This document shows positions 10,093 to 21,156 of a stretch of DNA of 64,000 nucleotides, piece after piece. Below the pieces are notes generated by a model. It did not search any database and was not told where the DNA came from. It was given only the letters and a program-made list of their open reading frames with translations. The stretch comes from Lactarius indigo (Eukaryota > Basidiomycota > Agaricomycetes > Russulales > Russulaceae). A program made the translations under genes and the position numbers. The stretch is taken from positions 152,647-216,646 of the forward strand of contig JAFKAC010000096.1 of the NCBI GenBank assembly GCA_025766275.1, written 5' to 3'. Each line of letters begins with the position of its first letter. The first letter of the stretch is position 1.

Positions 10093-11504
10093 AATTGTTG
10101 GAGGATAATGTCCTTTACGTCGTCTGATTCTCCTGCCACTCCATTAAGCCAATCGCTGGCACGCTGTTGAGGGGGTATGTCTTGAACCGCCCTAGTAGCG
10201 ACTTCTGGTTCTTGTTGATGGTAGTCGGTGTCGATATACCGACTAGTTGATGCTTGGGGTTGGTACCCCTCGCGTGGTTGTCTGCAATCGCGGGCCATGT
10301 GTCCGTCCTTTCTACAATTATAACATATGACTGGCCTTGGATTATTGCGCCCCCCTCCTCTCTGTAGAAATCCTCCTCTTGGTCGATATGGGGGACGAGG
10401 TGCGAGTATATCTTCGGCTCCTGCGAGTCGCCCTCGAATCCGATCTGCCGAGGTGTCCATGGCGTTTGGATCTCTTAAGTTCCTCGGTTGCCATGAACTT
10501 CTTGGTGGTCCCTGCCATTGTCGTTGCTGCCGTTGTCTTCCTTGCCCTTGTCCTGGAGGGACACCTTTGTTCAACACCGCTTTTAGGTGAAGATATTGTT
10601 GTTGACGGGTGGTGGCTGCTTCCTTCCACTCGCGGTAGTTGCGGGGGTTGTCAAGGGTGTAGACCTTTTCATATAGGTCTTTTGGTAATCCGCTCGCGAA
10701 TAAGTCGAGCGTTTGCGGATCGTCGAGCCTGTATTGAGCGCGGCGTATTAACTGTTCGAATTGGGTGCAATACTCATCTAAATTGCCCCCAATCATTTTG
10801 ACTCCTTTCTTGAGCTCATATTGAGCTTGTTCTTGTTCCATTGTATTGCGGAAGCGCTGCATGAAGCTGCGCGTGATTTCGTTCCATAATCCTTCGCTGG
10901 TTCGAGGTACGCCGGCTTGTATCTGGCCATTAAGCCAGGTGAGCATGGCCAATACCCATTCGCTAACGTTGACGCCTTTGATGTAAGATAGGAAAAGTAG
11001 AGCACGTCGGTATGGAGTCGCCATGATGCCTTCGTCGGCATTCATGCCCCAGTAGACATGCCATTGAGTGAGGAACGCTTCTACTTTGGCGCGTTCTCCG
11101 TCGAATACTGTAGGTGCTTCGCCAGCTAACTTGTTACTTGGAGGGGGAATAATAGGACCTGCACCTGGTAATCCTCCCCCCGGAGGTCCTCCTCCTGGTG
11201 GCCCACCTGGGAATCCTCCAGGGAACCCCCCAAATCCGGGTCCTCGAGATGGAGGTCCTCCACCTCCTCTTGGTAATTCATTAGGAGGTCCTCCTCCTCC
11301 ACTGGGAGGGTCGGCGATATCAGGCCCTATTGCTCGATGGATTGCTACGTCGTCGTCGGTCATTCGGTGGCCGGTATAGGGGTTGATGGGAGCTAGATTA
11401 GTTCTTGATTCTTCGGCGATGCGTCTTTGTTCCTCTAGGGCTATTTGATCCCTTGCTTCTGTGGTGAGCTGTAGCTCTTCGTGCGTGATAGTGGCAGTTG
11501 CCAT
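10062..11504 (-). CDS. gag: Gag of the Ty3/gypsy element (480 aa from the first ATG)
   Basis: Structural protein that forms the virus-like particle and packages element RNA. A Pro/Gly-rich segment (GFPGGFPGGPPGGG) precedes a retrotransposon-gag domain (SFMQRFRNTMEQEQAQYELK through REWKEAATTRQ). The C-terminus has one CCHC zinc knuckle, CYNCRKDGHMARDC, for nucleic-acid binding. The start is the first in-frame ATG, at 11,504. The same frame stays open for another 185 codons upstream, to a stop inside the 5' LTR, but contains no ATG, only GTG/CTG (GTG at 12,059). Either Gag really starts at 11,504, or translation starts at a non-ATG codon or on a spliced leader. The stop at 10,062-10,064 overlaps pol. 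Confidence 0.88.
   Translation of the reverse strand: MATATITHEELQLTTEARDQIALEEQRRIAEESRTNLAPINPYTGHRMTDDDVAIHRAIGPDIADPPSGGGGPPNELPRGGGGPPSRGPGFGGFPGGFPGGPPGGGPPGGGLPGAGPIIPPPSNKLAGEAPTVFDGERAKVEAFLTQWHVYWGMNADEGIMATPYRRALLFLSYIKGVNVSEWVLAMLTWLNGQIQAGVPRTSEGLWNEITRSFMQRFRNTMEQEQAQYELKKGVKMIGGNLDEYCTQFEQLIRRAQYRLDDPQTLDLFASGLPKDLYEKVYTLDNPRNYREWKEAATTRQQQYLHLKAVLNKGVPPGQGQGRQRQQRQWQGPPRSSWQPRNLRDPNAMDTSADRIRGRLAGAEDILAPRPPYRPRGGFLQRGGGRNNPRPVICYNCRKDGHMARDCRQPREGYQPQASTSRYIDTDYHQQEPEVATRAVQDIPPQQRASDWLNGVAGESDDVKDIILQQLWKKEGFQDA
10074..10080 (-). promoter_or_regulatory. Programmed -1 frameshift slippery heptamer GGGTTTT
   Basis: In the gag frame the codons are GAG GGT TTT CAG, giving G GGT TTT, a canonical X XXY YYZ heptamer. 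Slipping back one base reads GGG TTT TCA, exactly the pol frame, 10 nt before the gag stop. Directly 3' the RNA can form CAGG-ACG-CCTG, followed by CCCA..TGGG, possible stem elements. The site is seen directly; the role is inferred from family knowledge. Confidence 0.8.
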
Positions 11505-12046
11505 TACAGCTGCTGGGCTATGAATGTGAATTACTTCGGGTTCGGGTTGATGAATGGTCAGCGACTCAGTTTGCTGTATGATGTGGTCGCCAATGGCTCC
11601 TAGGCTCGCTTCTTCTGCTGGCGTTGTTCCTCGACTTGGTGATGGTTGACTTTCAGAAGTTTCTTCTCCACTGATTCCTTCGTCGGTGTGTTCTTGCGTT
11701 TGTCCGTCAATGGGACCGTAGTCCGCGCGGCTATTAAGCTCTCGCGCGTCGATGTCGCAATTGTAGTTTCTTCCTGCTGGTCGTACAATGTCCCAGCGAT
11801 GATCTATAGGGTTCCAAGTAACCTCGACCCAACAGAGATGTTCGAAGTTAAACTCAACGGGTCGGAAACGGTTAGGACCGTTGAACTCTACGAAGTATCC
11901 GGCGTCTTCTCCTCTTTCTCTCCACTGAGCTGCTCCTAAGAATCTTGTGGGTACGTTACGATCTCCTCGTCGTTCGATGTGATAGGGACGGAAAGACGTC
12001 CACTGGTCTCTGGTCGAGTACGCCACGATGAGGATCTTGGTCTTAA

Positions 12047-12555
12047 TGTTACGCTCCACCGGCGTCAGTCCGACTTGGACTTAAGAGAGGCGTAATCGAC
12101 TTAGCGAAAGACAGGCAAATGGGGATCACGTGTCAACCCAATGCGAGCTGAACAGGGGCACTCGGGCACACGCTGCAGCTAAAGGTGAAGAAGGAGTATC
12201 CTATGAATGGATACAAGCGGAAGCACACTTAGCCCAAGACTAAGGCAGATGGAAGACGAGTCAAGTGGTGGATTGAAGAAGACCAAGATGGGGACTCTTG
12301 GTCTTCCGAGTCAACTACTTATACAAATACGCGCGGGCTTTAAAGCGCCGCTGGAACAATCGGTGACCAATAGCGTAACTAGCTCGAACCCTAGTACAGC
12401 TATCCTAGGAATGAGTCATACGTGAGTCACAATCACATGCGAACTACTACGCTGACTGATACGATGTAAGAGTCCATGACTAATGCTGATACCGGACCGT
12501 AGTCATAACCGGTCATGAGTCGTGTGTGATGAGTCGTTAAGTCCGTACCGTAACA
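12047..12555 (-). repeat. 5' LTR of the gypsy element (509 bp)
   Basis: Same termini and length as the left LTR, with no difference found by eye, implying very recent insertion. On the minus strand a TATA-like GTATAAGTA lies at about 12,316-12,325 and would drive element transcription. The same hairpin repeat seen in the left LTR is at 12,278-12,306. Confidence 0.93.
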
Positions 12556-12560
12556 AACGG
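12556..12560. repeat. Target-site duplication AACGG, right copy
   Basis: It matches 4741-4745 and follows the CA end of the right LTR. Confidence 0.9.
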
Positions 12561-12727
12561 TCTGGATATGTCCATATGATGTCACTGTACATGATGTCAT
12601 AGATAAAGAAGTCCAAGATTGTACAGATCAAATCTAATCTAAAGTGGTCCTAATTAATCTACAGCAGTCCGTATCTGTAAGTCCGGTCCGTTAGAGCCGC
12701 TAAGTGCGCAAGGGTCACTTATCAACA

Positions 12728-12981
12728 CTATGACTATAGGTGCTTCACGGGTGTACCGCGGACTGTCAGACTATGTCCACAAAGAATCCGACGCACATAT
12801 GAGTAGAGGATTTCCAGTGAGACAGTCAACAATTGGCACCTTTGTACCCAGGCCAGGCCGAGGTTCCCTCACAGTGGAGACAAGGGGTACGCTGGGCGGG
12901 CATATGTTCGAAATGGATTTTTTGGCACCGCCAAGACACCAGGAGAAATCGACGAATGGTGGGGAAAGTCGAGTAGCGTAG
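12728..12981 (+). pseudogene. DUF6533-like gene, copy A, displaced last exon
   Basis: It carries the second CTATG duplicate and then the last exon, reading MTIGASRVYRGLSDYVHKES and ending GGESRVA before a stop at 12,979-12,981. The same exon in copy B is 18,094-18,347, where it joins directly to its upstream exons. Here it is separated from them by the nested insertion. The 1.6 kb downstream (12,982-14,586) holds only unit-type non-coding DNA. Confidence 0.65.
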
Positions 12982-14586
12982 GTGAGACTAAGGCGACCTA
13001 TCGTTGCACATGATACCCTGAAAATGGGACGTATTCCCTATCTATTTAGGTTTGCAGGATTCAGAAAATCTCTCGACCGAATGGGATAGGTGTGGATATC
13101 GGATACGTGTAGTGGTTTGTTCTAATGTATCCTGCACATATACTATATATTTTATGAATTCAAGTTCGAGAGCGCGAACAATCTCTCTTTCTCGTCCCTG
13201 AGGTCATAACAACTTTTGGACTTGGTGATCCGTTTGCAGTGATTCGTACCACATGCCGCTCAACCTCTCCCCCAACAAGTTGAAGAGGGTTTCCCCTTTA
13301 CCTTAATGTAAGGTGTAAGGGACCCTCCCAAGCTACGCGAGCACAAACCATCACCGCTGCCTCACAATTGGAATTTCGCGTTGACGAGCCAATTCACTAC
13401 TCCATTCGAAATGTGGGTAAATATACTTAGATACGAATATGCAGCAATCACGACCTCGTTCCCGTACATCTGTTCATCTGTCTCTGCGCCGTCGTCCAGC
13501 GAGTCCACCAATTACCTCTGACGGTTGTTAAATCAGTCACGCGAAATCATATTGGACCAACTAACTTACATACGGCGTGTGACGCTGGAAAGACCGAGAG
13601 TTCAATCCGAGGCGCTCAGCAATACGAGCAGGATCGAGCCTTTCTATTGGCCAAAGGCGTACAATCCGCAGCCCAACCCTAGACGTCATATCGGGGGTAA
13701 ATGGAAGGAATCGCTGTTTGGTCGCGTAGTGGTACGTACCATATAATGGCATGTATAGACTTGTCACACCTGCAAGTGCCCGAAGATTTGCTTGCGTTTG
13801 CCCCAAGCTCGGTCATTGGTCCGGTCGCATTATGCGCACATGTGCGTATGAGGCCACATCCAGTCGGACACCGCAGCTTAAATGGATGGATGTGCCAATA
13901 TGTCGTTCTTGGGTGGGTCTCCGTGTATGCGTATGAGATGACAGACAGAGCATATTCCGTAGAATAGACCAGATTACTAGGAAGAATGATGCGAGAAAGA
14001 GAGAAAGAAGAATGAGAGAACTTCCAAGGCAACAGCTGCGGGATGGAGTGTAACGACTAGCGTTAGGACTTGGTGGAGAGAGGAGCAGGAGCCAACAAAG
14101 ACAGAAGGATGAGACCAAAATTTGAAGGCGGCAATCCTAGGACCGATTGATAAGAATCTTTCGAAAAAAAAGCTCAAGTGTCCTTGATTGGCACTGATTA
14201 GCGTGGATCACACAGAGATGAACGAACGAAACAGCACGGCACCAGTGCCAGAGAAAGTGCCAGAGAAGTGGTGGATTGTATCTGGGGAGAAGCCATAGCC
14301 TGGTTCCGGAACGGCACGTATAAGTGGAATGGGAGAGGAGATGGGGAGATATGGGAGGAGTAGGCGTGGCATAAGTAGGCGAAGGAAAGAAAGTGCGAGG
14401 CTATCAGAATGGGCACCGAACGCGACGATTATAGTAAGGATGTGGGCGTGAGCCTAGTGAAACGGGAAAAAATAATTTATCGACGAGAAACAAGGGAGCC
14501 GTAAGTGGGAAGTAGAAGATTAGGAAAAAGAAACACATATGAAACTAGGATCGTGCCGATCCACGCCCCGAAAAAAGAGTGGCTAG

Positions 14587-15285
14587 GTGCATGGCGTTGT
14601 GCGCCGGGTAAAGCCTACCCGAAGCAGCGCAACGAGGAAAAGTCTCAACACGTGGGACAGACAGTGAGGGTGATGCAGACAGGATCACCTCAACAATCGA
14701 ACCACCTGGTAGCGAGGGTGAAGGGCGGGGACGAGAATATTATCAGAACGCGAGAGCCTGGGTATGAGCCTGAGGAAGCGATGGATTAAAAGATACGCAC
14801 AAGATTGACACAGGGGGATGGCGAGAACAGTTATGACAGGAGGTGTGGATTGCGTGACACCTTGAGCCGAGGGGAGGGGAACCCGAGGTGAGATACTGGG
14901 ATTCTGAAACAAGCCCCAATAGAGACCGACGGCGAATTGCAGACGTCCCGCGTGAGATATCCCCCAACTCGCCGCGTCGAGGGATGCTAGCGGGTCAGCG
15001 CAGCACCACATCCAGGTGCGTTTAATCAACTCGGCATCTCCTGTCCTTCGCGCGCACACTTGCACCAAGCGATATGCATTTGACGAGAACCTGCGGCAAT
15101 ACCACCTCTCCCCTTCCCCTTGCACCATAGGAGTCGAGCCGATGGGGACATCGTTCACCGGATGGAGAGGCGCCGGACGAAGTGCAGGTGAGGTGTAGAT
15201 CTTGCGGGTACTGAATGGTGAATGTCTTCAGACAGACAACTTTAGAGTCTACGCGACATGTGTCATTGCAGATAAACCTGGAAGG
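14587..15285. other. Spacer between tandem units A and B
   Basis: About 700 bp not shared with the B/C junction. I see no convincing gene, RNA or element end in it; open frames here are short and lack domain-like sequence. Confidence 0.4.
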
Positions 15286-16678
15286 AGAAACCGAAACCGA
15301 TCAGGCCTCGATCCGGAGACGACTGGAGAAAGAGGCTAAGTCGGACGACGATGATTGGGCCCATTGATGGCAGTCCTGCGAATTTAGTGATGGGGGTATC
15401 ATTGACCAAACCTGGCCCGCCCTGGGACCAAGGGAGAAGGCGTAGGCAACGCACAGATACATTCGGCAAGAACGAAGCGGGTTGTGCACACGGAGAAACA
15501 TGGAACGGGGACAAGAACAGAACGAGAAGGCGGGGTGACAAAATAACCGGGAAGATGAAGGGAGTCGCGAGTGAGGCCTGCCTAGTGAGGGCGAAGGCCA
15601 AAGTGATTAAATCGTTCGAGGATCAGGGCGGGAGGCCAAGACGAACACACTACAAAAGAAAAGAAAAAGGAAGATACACGAGAATACAACGTGTCTTCGG
15701 CGCCCGATCGAAGTGCGACGTGATGATGGTGTGGTGATTGCGACCGCCCAGTGGAGTGGGCCATATTAACAAAAAGATAGATGATGGTGCAATAATGGCC
15801 CGAGTAAAGGCGGACATTAAAGGGGCATATATTCAAGAAGGACATACTAGTCACGAGTGTAAATACCGTACCCTGCGGCGTGGCATGTTTGAGACGTAGG
15901 CCAGGTGCCAGCGCACGGCAAGAAGCGAGGCTGTGCCACCGAGCTATCGCGGCCGTAGGATCACGACACGAAGCTATGAAAATATTGAGAGCGATGCCGA
16001 ATCAATAATCGATTGCCGGTCGTGGGGTGGTGGTAGTGGGCCGAGGGCCCATATCCCCCTTCACAGACCTCACACTGGCAGGCCAGTACCGGGCTTACGA
16101 ATCGCCTTGCCAATCATGTGATCAACTACGAATCGACGGACTTCCCAATGGGGATCAACACTCGCCGATTGCGACGTGATGGCAGTGGATGATGTGGATC
16201 CCCGCAGGGTTGCGCCTCGCAGATCCCACAGACCTCACCAATCGCCTTTTTAATCACGTAATCAATTACCCACAGCTTGACTGTAAAGTTACTTCCGAAG
16301 TTTTCGCAGAGACTTACTACAATACCGTCATAGATCGTCGAGTGGGCAATTGCATTACGACCAGAGAAAGGGAGTGAGGGAGTTGGATATACTAGTAATC
16401 AGATGCGCCCTTGTCCTGATCTTGATGTCATCATGTGGCGAAGGTGTGGCAAAATTCGAAAGCTCTTAACGAAGACACTGAAGTGTGGCATTGTCGACTG
16501 GATGGGGTACGGGCCCCGGGCATATGAACCGTGCTCACTAGCAGGCTGTGGACTGACATTTCTGTTTTTTATAGCTTTGCTTTATATTGAAACCACTTCA
16601 TGCATAGTATGCGGATCTACTTTTGTCCGCCCTGTCTGAATCCTCATATCGTCGCGCCGGTCCTGTTTCCCCCTCAAC

Positions 16679-18347
16679 ATGACCGCCTGGGAAAGTCCTG
16701 CTGTTGTCACTGCAGAATACTGTGAGTCGGTCGTGCTTCCCACATTTCCAAATATTCACGTTCGCCTTACAGTCGCCCTCTTCAAGCTTTACCACGCAGT
16801 ATGTGGAGTTCTCATGTGAGCGCTGTCGTTCTCGGCCTCGTCCAACTAAAATTACTAAATATCTTCTCATACAAGCTGGGAGTTCGTCGTGAGCCTCGGA
16901 TTCGAATATTCTGTCTTCACTGGCAAGCGGAAGTTTCGCTCATCATTTTTGGTACGTTGCGTGTAGCCCAGGCAGGAATGCGAGATGATCAACTCAAGCT
17001 GTACATATAGCTTTATTTGGGGGCCCGGTGGTGCGCTCTTGTCGGCGTCATTACTATACTCGTGGGACTCGACCCGGTTCACCGGGTCAACTGCCAGGTA
17101 CCTTGGCGTCTCGTCGTATTGAGTCAGATCACGAGACTGAAATTCTACCCAGGCCATAGCCATCTTTGTCTTCGTGAGATTATACGCCACTTTCTCGACT
17201 GCATGCTAATATTGGGGCCATGTACTAGTTGTTTTCATGTCTCTCGCTATCTTGTGCCGAGGGCATGGTCGTGCTGCGCATGTAGAAACCCAATTTTCTA
17301 ACTCCTCTCTGCACCTCACTGATACAGCACTCTCAGTGCAGCAATATGGGGGCTGAACAAGATCGCTATACTAACCGCTGCCGCTGTATGGCTCGCTGAT
17401 GCTGGTGCCCTGATTCATGGTACGTTCATTTCTTCATTTGGCCTTCCACATATTTCAAACATGTGACCGGGATCACGCGATCAGTCGTAGTTATTGTTCG
17501 TGGAAATTGGAGCGAAAACTCGATCGGAGCAGTTTGCGAAGTCACAAATTCATCTGAAACCAGAACCAAATTTCTTGTCTCGTTCGTCACTGACTTGGTG
17601 CTTCTTGCACTCATGCTCACGGGGCTCTTGCGCTGGGAAAATGCCCGTCAGAAAGGCGGCATCTGGTGGCTCCTGTATACCCAGGTCAGCATTTTCTCAT
17701 CTCGGACTCCACAGCACGCACCGCGATGATGTTCTAGACTGACCATGACGGCAGGGCTTGGCGTGGATAATAATTGTCGCTGTAGCCGAGGCACCCATCG
17801 TAGTACGTTTTCCAAAAATGGATATGACCCAGATGACTGATACGAGCTCACCAGGTTTTCATTCTGTTGAACCTGAATAGTGTGTAATTCATTTCTTTTA
17901 GACGAGGAGATCACGTATTCACCGAAAGATTATTTTCATAGATCCTATGAACCTTGTATGTGATGAACGAGAGATTTCGAATAAGGGACTGACTGACCCG
18001 ATATCGTAGATGTTTCAACTCCCTAAAAGTTGGTGTCTCGTCCCGAGACAATCATGCGAATTCACTGATTGTTTTCCCATTCTTCAGCGATAATTATGAC
18101 CATAGGTGCTTCACGGGTGTACCGTGGACTGTCGGACTATGTCCACAAAGAATCAGACGTACATATGAGTAGAGGATTTCCAGTGAGACAGTCAACAATT
18201 GGCACCTTTGTACCACGGCCAGGCCGAGTTTCCCTCGCAGTGGGGACAAGCGGTACGCTGGGCGGGCATATGTTCGAAATGGATTTTTTGGCACCGCCAA
18301 GACACCAGGAGAAATTGACGAATGGTTGGGAAACTCGAGTAGCGTAG
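16679..18347 (+). CDS. DUF6533-like multi-pass membrane protein, copy B (probably intact, about nine to ten short exons)
   Basis: Exons can be chained in phase: 16,679-16,721 (MTAWESPAVVTAEY), 16,773-16,815 (ALFKLYHAVCGVLI), 16,876-16,951 (WEFVVSLGFEYSVFTGKRKF), 17,011-17,097 (LYLGARWCALVGVITILVGL), an uncertain exon near 17,155-17,180 (AIAIFVF), 17,327-17,420 (AAIWGLNKIAILTAAAVWLA), about 17,487-17,683 (VIVRGNWSEN, FVTDLVLLALMLTGLLRW), about 17,755-17,802 (GLAWIIIVAVAEAPIV), VFILLNLN near 17,854-17,880, PMNL, MFQLPK (18,010) and the last exon to 18,347 (IIMTIGASRVYRGL). Several segments are hydrophobic and membrane-like, and the TGKRKF basic loop after the first block is typical of the family. 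Activity is unknown. Small changes from copies A and C are scattered, with one alteration (LNN for LND) before PMNL. Confidence 0.6.
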
Positions 18348-19370
18348 GCGGGCCTAAGGCGACCTATCGTTGCACATGATACCCTGAAAATGTGACGCAT
18401 TCCCTTTCTATTTAGGTTTGTAGGAATTGGAAAAGCTCTCGAGAAAATGGGATGGGTGTCGATACCAGATGCGTGTGGTGTTTTTGTTTTAATATATCCT
18501 GCACATGTACTATATATTTTATGCGTTCAAGTTCAAGAGCACGCTCTTTCTCGTCCCTGAGGTCACAACAAGTTTTGAACTTGGTGGTCCGTTTGCAGTG
18601 ATTCTCACCACATACCACCCAACCTCGCGTCCAAAAACTCGAGGCGGATTTCCCCTTACATTAATGTAAGGGACCCTTCCAAGCTACGCGAGCGTTAACC
18701 ATCACCGCTGCCTCAATTGGAATTTCGGGTTAACTAGTCAATTCACTACTCCATTCGAAATGTGGGTAAATATGCTTAGACACAAATATGTAGTAATCAC
18801 GACCTCGTTCGCGCGTCAATCTAAGCCCTCAGTAAATCGCTTCATCTGTGTCTGCGCCGTCGCCCAGCGAGTCCACCACTTACCTTTGGCGGTTGTTAAA
18901 TGAGTCATGCGAAATCATGTTGGACCGGTATGGCACTGAAAAGACTAGGACAGTTCAATCCGAGGCGCCCCGCGATATGAGCAGGACCGAACCTTCTATC
19001 GGCCAAAGGCGTACGATGCGCAGCCCAACCCTAGACGCCATATCGGGGATGGCGTGTAAATGGAAAAAATCGGTGTTTGGTCCCGTAGTGGTACGTAGCA
19101 TATAATGCTATAGACTTGTCACACCTGCAAGCGTCCGAAGGTTTGCTTTTGAGAGTTGTTGGTGCGTGCGCCCCAAGCTCCACCGTTGGGTTGGCCCGGT
19201 CGCGTTACGTGCACACGTGCGTATAAGGAGGCCACATCCAGTAGGACGGCGCAACTTAAGTGGACGGATGTGCCGATATGTTGTTCTTGGGTGGGTCTCC
19301 GTGTATGCGTATGAGATGACAGGCAGAGCAGATTCCGTAGAAGAGACCAGATTATTGGGAAGAACGATGC

Positions 19371-19371
19371 A

Positions 19372-19400
<29 letters not shown>
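19371..19400. repeat. GA dinucleotide microsatellite
   Basis: An uninterrupted GA run of about 28 bp in the 3' flank of unit B. The same place in unit A (near 13,995) has only a short GA-rich tract, so the array has expanded here. Confidence 0.85.
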
Positions 19401-19402
<2 letters not shown>

Positions 19403-21156
19403 GGAAAACGAGAAAAGCTGCCAAGGCAACAGTCGCGGGATGGAGTGTAATGACTAGCGTTAGAACTTGGGGGCGAGAGGAGCAGGAGCCAACAAAGACA
19501 GCTGGACGAGATCAAAATTTGGCGGCGATGCTAGGGCCGATTGATAAGAGTCTTGCGAAGGAAGCTCAAGTGTCCTTGGTTGGCACTGAATAGCGTGGAT
19601 CACATCGAGATGAACGAACGAACGAAATAGCACGACACCAGTGCCAGAGAAAGTGCCAGAGAAGTAGTGGATTGTATCTAGGGGAGAAGCCATCGCCTGG
19701 TTCCGGAACGGCAAATAGAATTGGAGAGGAGACGGGGAGAGATGGAGAGGAGAAGGCGTGGCATAAGTAGGTGAAGGAAAGAAAGTGCGTTGCTATCGGA
19801 ATGGGCACCGAACGCGACGATTCTAGTGAGGATGCAGGCCTAGTGAAACGGAAAAAATAGTATATGGGCGAGAAACAAGGGAGCCGTAAGTGGAGAGTAG
19901 AAGATCAGGAAATAGAAACACACATGAAACTAGGATCGTGCCACACGCTCCGGAAAAAGAGTGGCTAGGTGCCTGTGACCAAAACGACATGGAGGAGGAA
20001 AGAAGTAGGAGTGGTAAGGGCTAACAAAATGGAACGTGATGAGAATGGAACGGGGACGGGAACGGAACGCGAAGGCGGGGTGACAAAATAACCGGGAAGA
20101 TGGAGGGAGTCGCGAGTGAGGCCTAGTGAGGGCGAAGGCCAGAGTGATTGAGTCGTTCGGGGATCAGGGCGGGAGGCAAGGACGAACACACTACAAAAGA
20201 AAAGAAAAAGGAAGATACACGAGAATACGACGTGGCTTCAGCGCCCGATCGAAGTGCGACGTGATGATGGTGTGGTGATTGCGACCGCCCAGTGGAGTGG
20301 GCTATATTAACAAAAAGATAGATGATGATGCGATGATCGCCCGAATAAAGGCGGACATGAAAGGGGCATATATGCAGGACGGACATACTAGTCACGAGTG
20401 TAAGTACCGTATCCTGCGGCGTGGCATGTTTGAGACGTAGGCCAGGTGCCAGTGCAGGGCAAGAAACGAGGCTGTGCCACCAAGCTATTGCGGCCGTAGG
20501 ATCACGACATGGAGCTATGAAAATATTGAGAGCGATGCCGGATCAATAATCGATTGCCGATTGTGAGGTGGTAGTAGTAGTCGGCCAGTCCCCGCGGGGT
20601 TCTGCCTCACAGGCGTCACAGGCCTCACCAATCGCCTTCCCAATCACGTAATCAATTACCTTGTTACTTCCGAGCTTTTCACAAAGCTTACTACAATACC
20701 GTCATGGACGGTCAAGTCGGCAGTTGAGAGAAAGAGGTTGAGGCTTTGGTTGAAGGACTCATCGAGTACTCATCCATTGCGTGATTCTTGGTCCGCGGCC
20801 GAGTAACTCTAGTGAGGTTATGGATCAAATATTACGGTATGTAAGATACTCGTAATCAGATGCACCTCTTTCCTGATCTTGATGCCATCTTGTGGCGAAG
20901 GCTTGGGCGAAAGTGTAGAAGAATTCAGAAGCTCTTAACGAAGAGCCTCAAGGCATTGAAGTCCAGCAATGGCAACTAAATGGAAGTAGACCGAGCTGCG
21001 ACTCGGAGCCTGTGCACCCTGCTGAGCGCTGACATTTCTATTGTTTTATAGGTTTGCTTTATATATATTGAAACCACTTCATGCGTGCCCGGGTCTACTT
21101 TTGTCCGCCCTGTCTAAACCCTCATATCGTCGCTCCGGTCCTGTTTCCCCCTCAAC

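Larger units (their letters stand above)
4746..12555 (-). mobile_element. Complete Ty3/gypsy chromovirus-type LTR retrotransposon (7810 bp)
   Basis: A full-length element transcribed on the minus strand: 5' LTR 12,047-12,555, gag, overlapping pol in the -1 frame, a polypurine tract, and 3' LTR 4746-5254. The pol order is protease, reverse transcriptase, RNase H, integrase, chromodomain, which defines the chromovirus branch of Ty3/gypsy. Both ORFs are open, all catalytic motifs are present and the two LTRs look identical, so the element is young and may be competent. It sits inside the older solo-LTR-like insert in DUF6533 copy A. Confidence 0.93.
4296..12727. mobile_element. Solo-LTR-like outer insertion (about 617 bp of its own DNA), split by the gypsy element
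   Basis: Once the inner retrotransposon and one AACGG copy are removed, the insert consists of 4296-4745 plus 12,561-12,727, about 617 bp. It begins TGATGA and ends TCAACA, imperfect inverted termini of the TG..CA type, and is flanked by CTATG. It has no ORF of note. A 26-bp segment beginning CTGGCACACAAACAG is repeated directly at 4413-4438 and 4468-4493. These traits fit a solo LTR left by recombination between the LTRs of an older retrotransposon. Its family cannot be told from the sequence alone. Confidence 0.6.
1480..14586 (+). repeat. Tandem unit A (about 4.7 kb, split by an 8.4-kb nested insertion)
   Basis: The unit starts near CGAAACCGAAACCGATCAGG and ends near GAGTGGCTAGGTGC. After removal of 4296-12,727 it is about 4.67 kb, almost the same as unit B (4.69 kb). 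Homology with unit B runs through non-coding DNA, all exons of the DUF6533-like gene and about 1.6 kb of 3' flank (12,982-14,586), so this is segmental duplication and not just gene similarity. Beyond the gene, the non-coding parts hold only GA-rich and low-complexity DNA, with short frames I regard as shadows. Confidence 0.75.
15286..19974 (+). repeat. Tandem unit B (about 4.69 kb, uninterrupted)
   Basis: The reference copy of the duplicated unit. It matches unit A from AAACCGAAACCGATCAGG to GAGTGGCTAGGTGC and carries the most complete DUF6533-like gene. The 15,286-16,678 part and the 18,348-19,974 part are non-coding, with GA-rich stretches. Confidence 0.75.

Noticed and set aside
12001..12046. 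tRNA primer-binding site next to the 5' LTR
   Set aside because: The minus-strand sequence following the LTR (TTAAGACCAAGATCC) did not match a tRNA 3' end I could recognise with certainty; self-priming or another tRNA remains open.
19371..19400. CRISPR-like or satellite array
   Set aside because: It is only a GA dinucleotide run; no spacer-repeat arrangement exists anywhere in this eukaryotic window.
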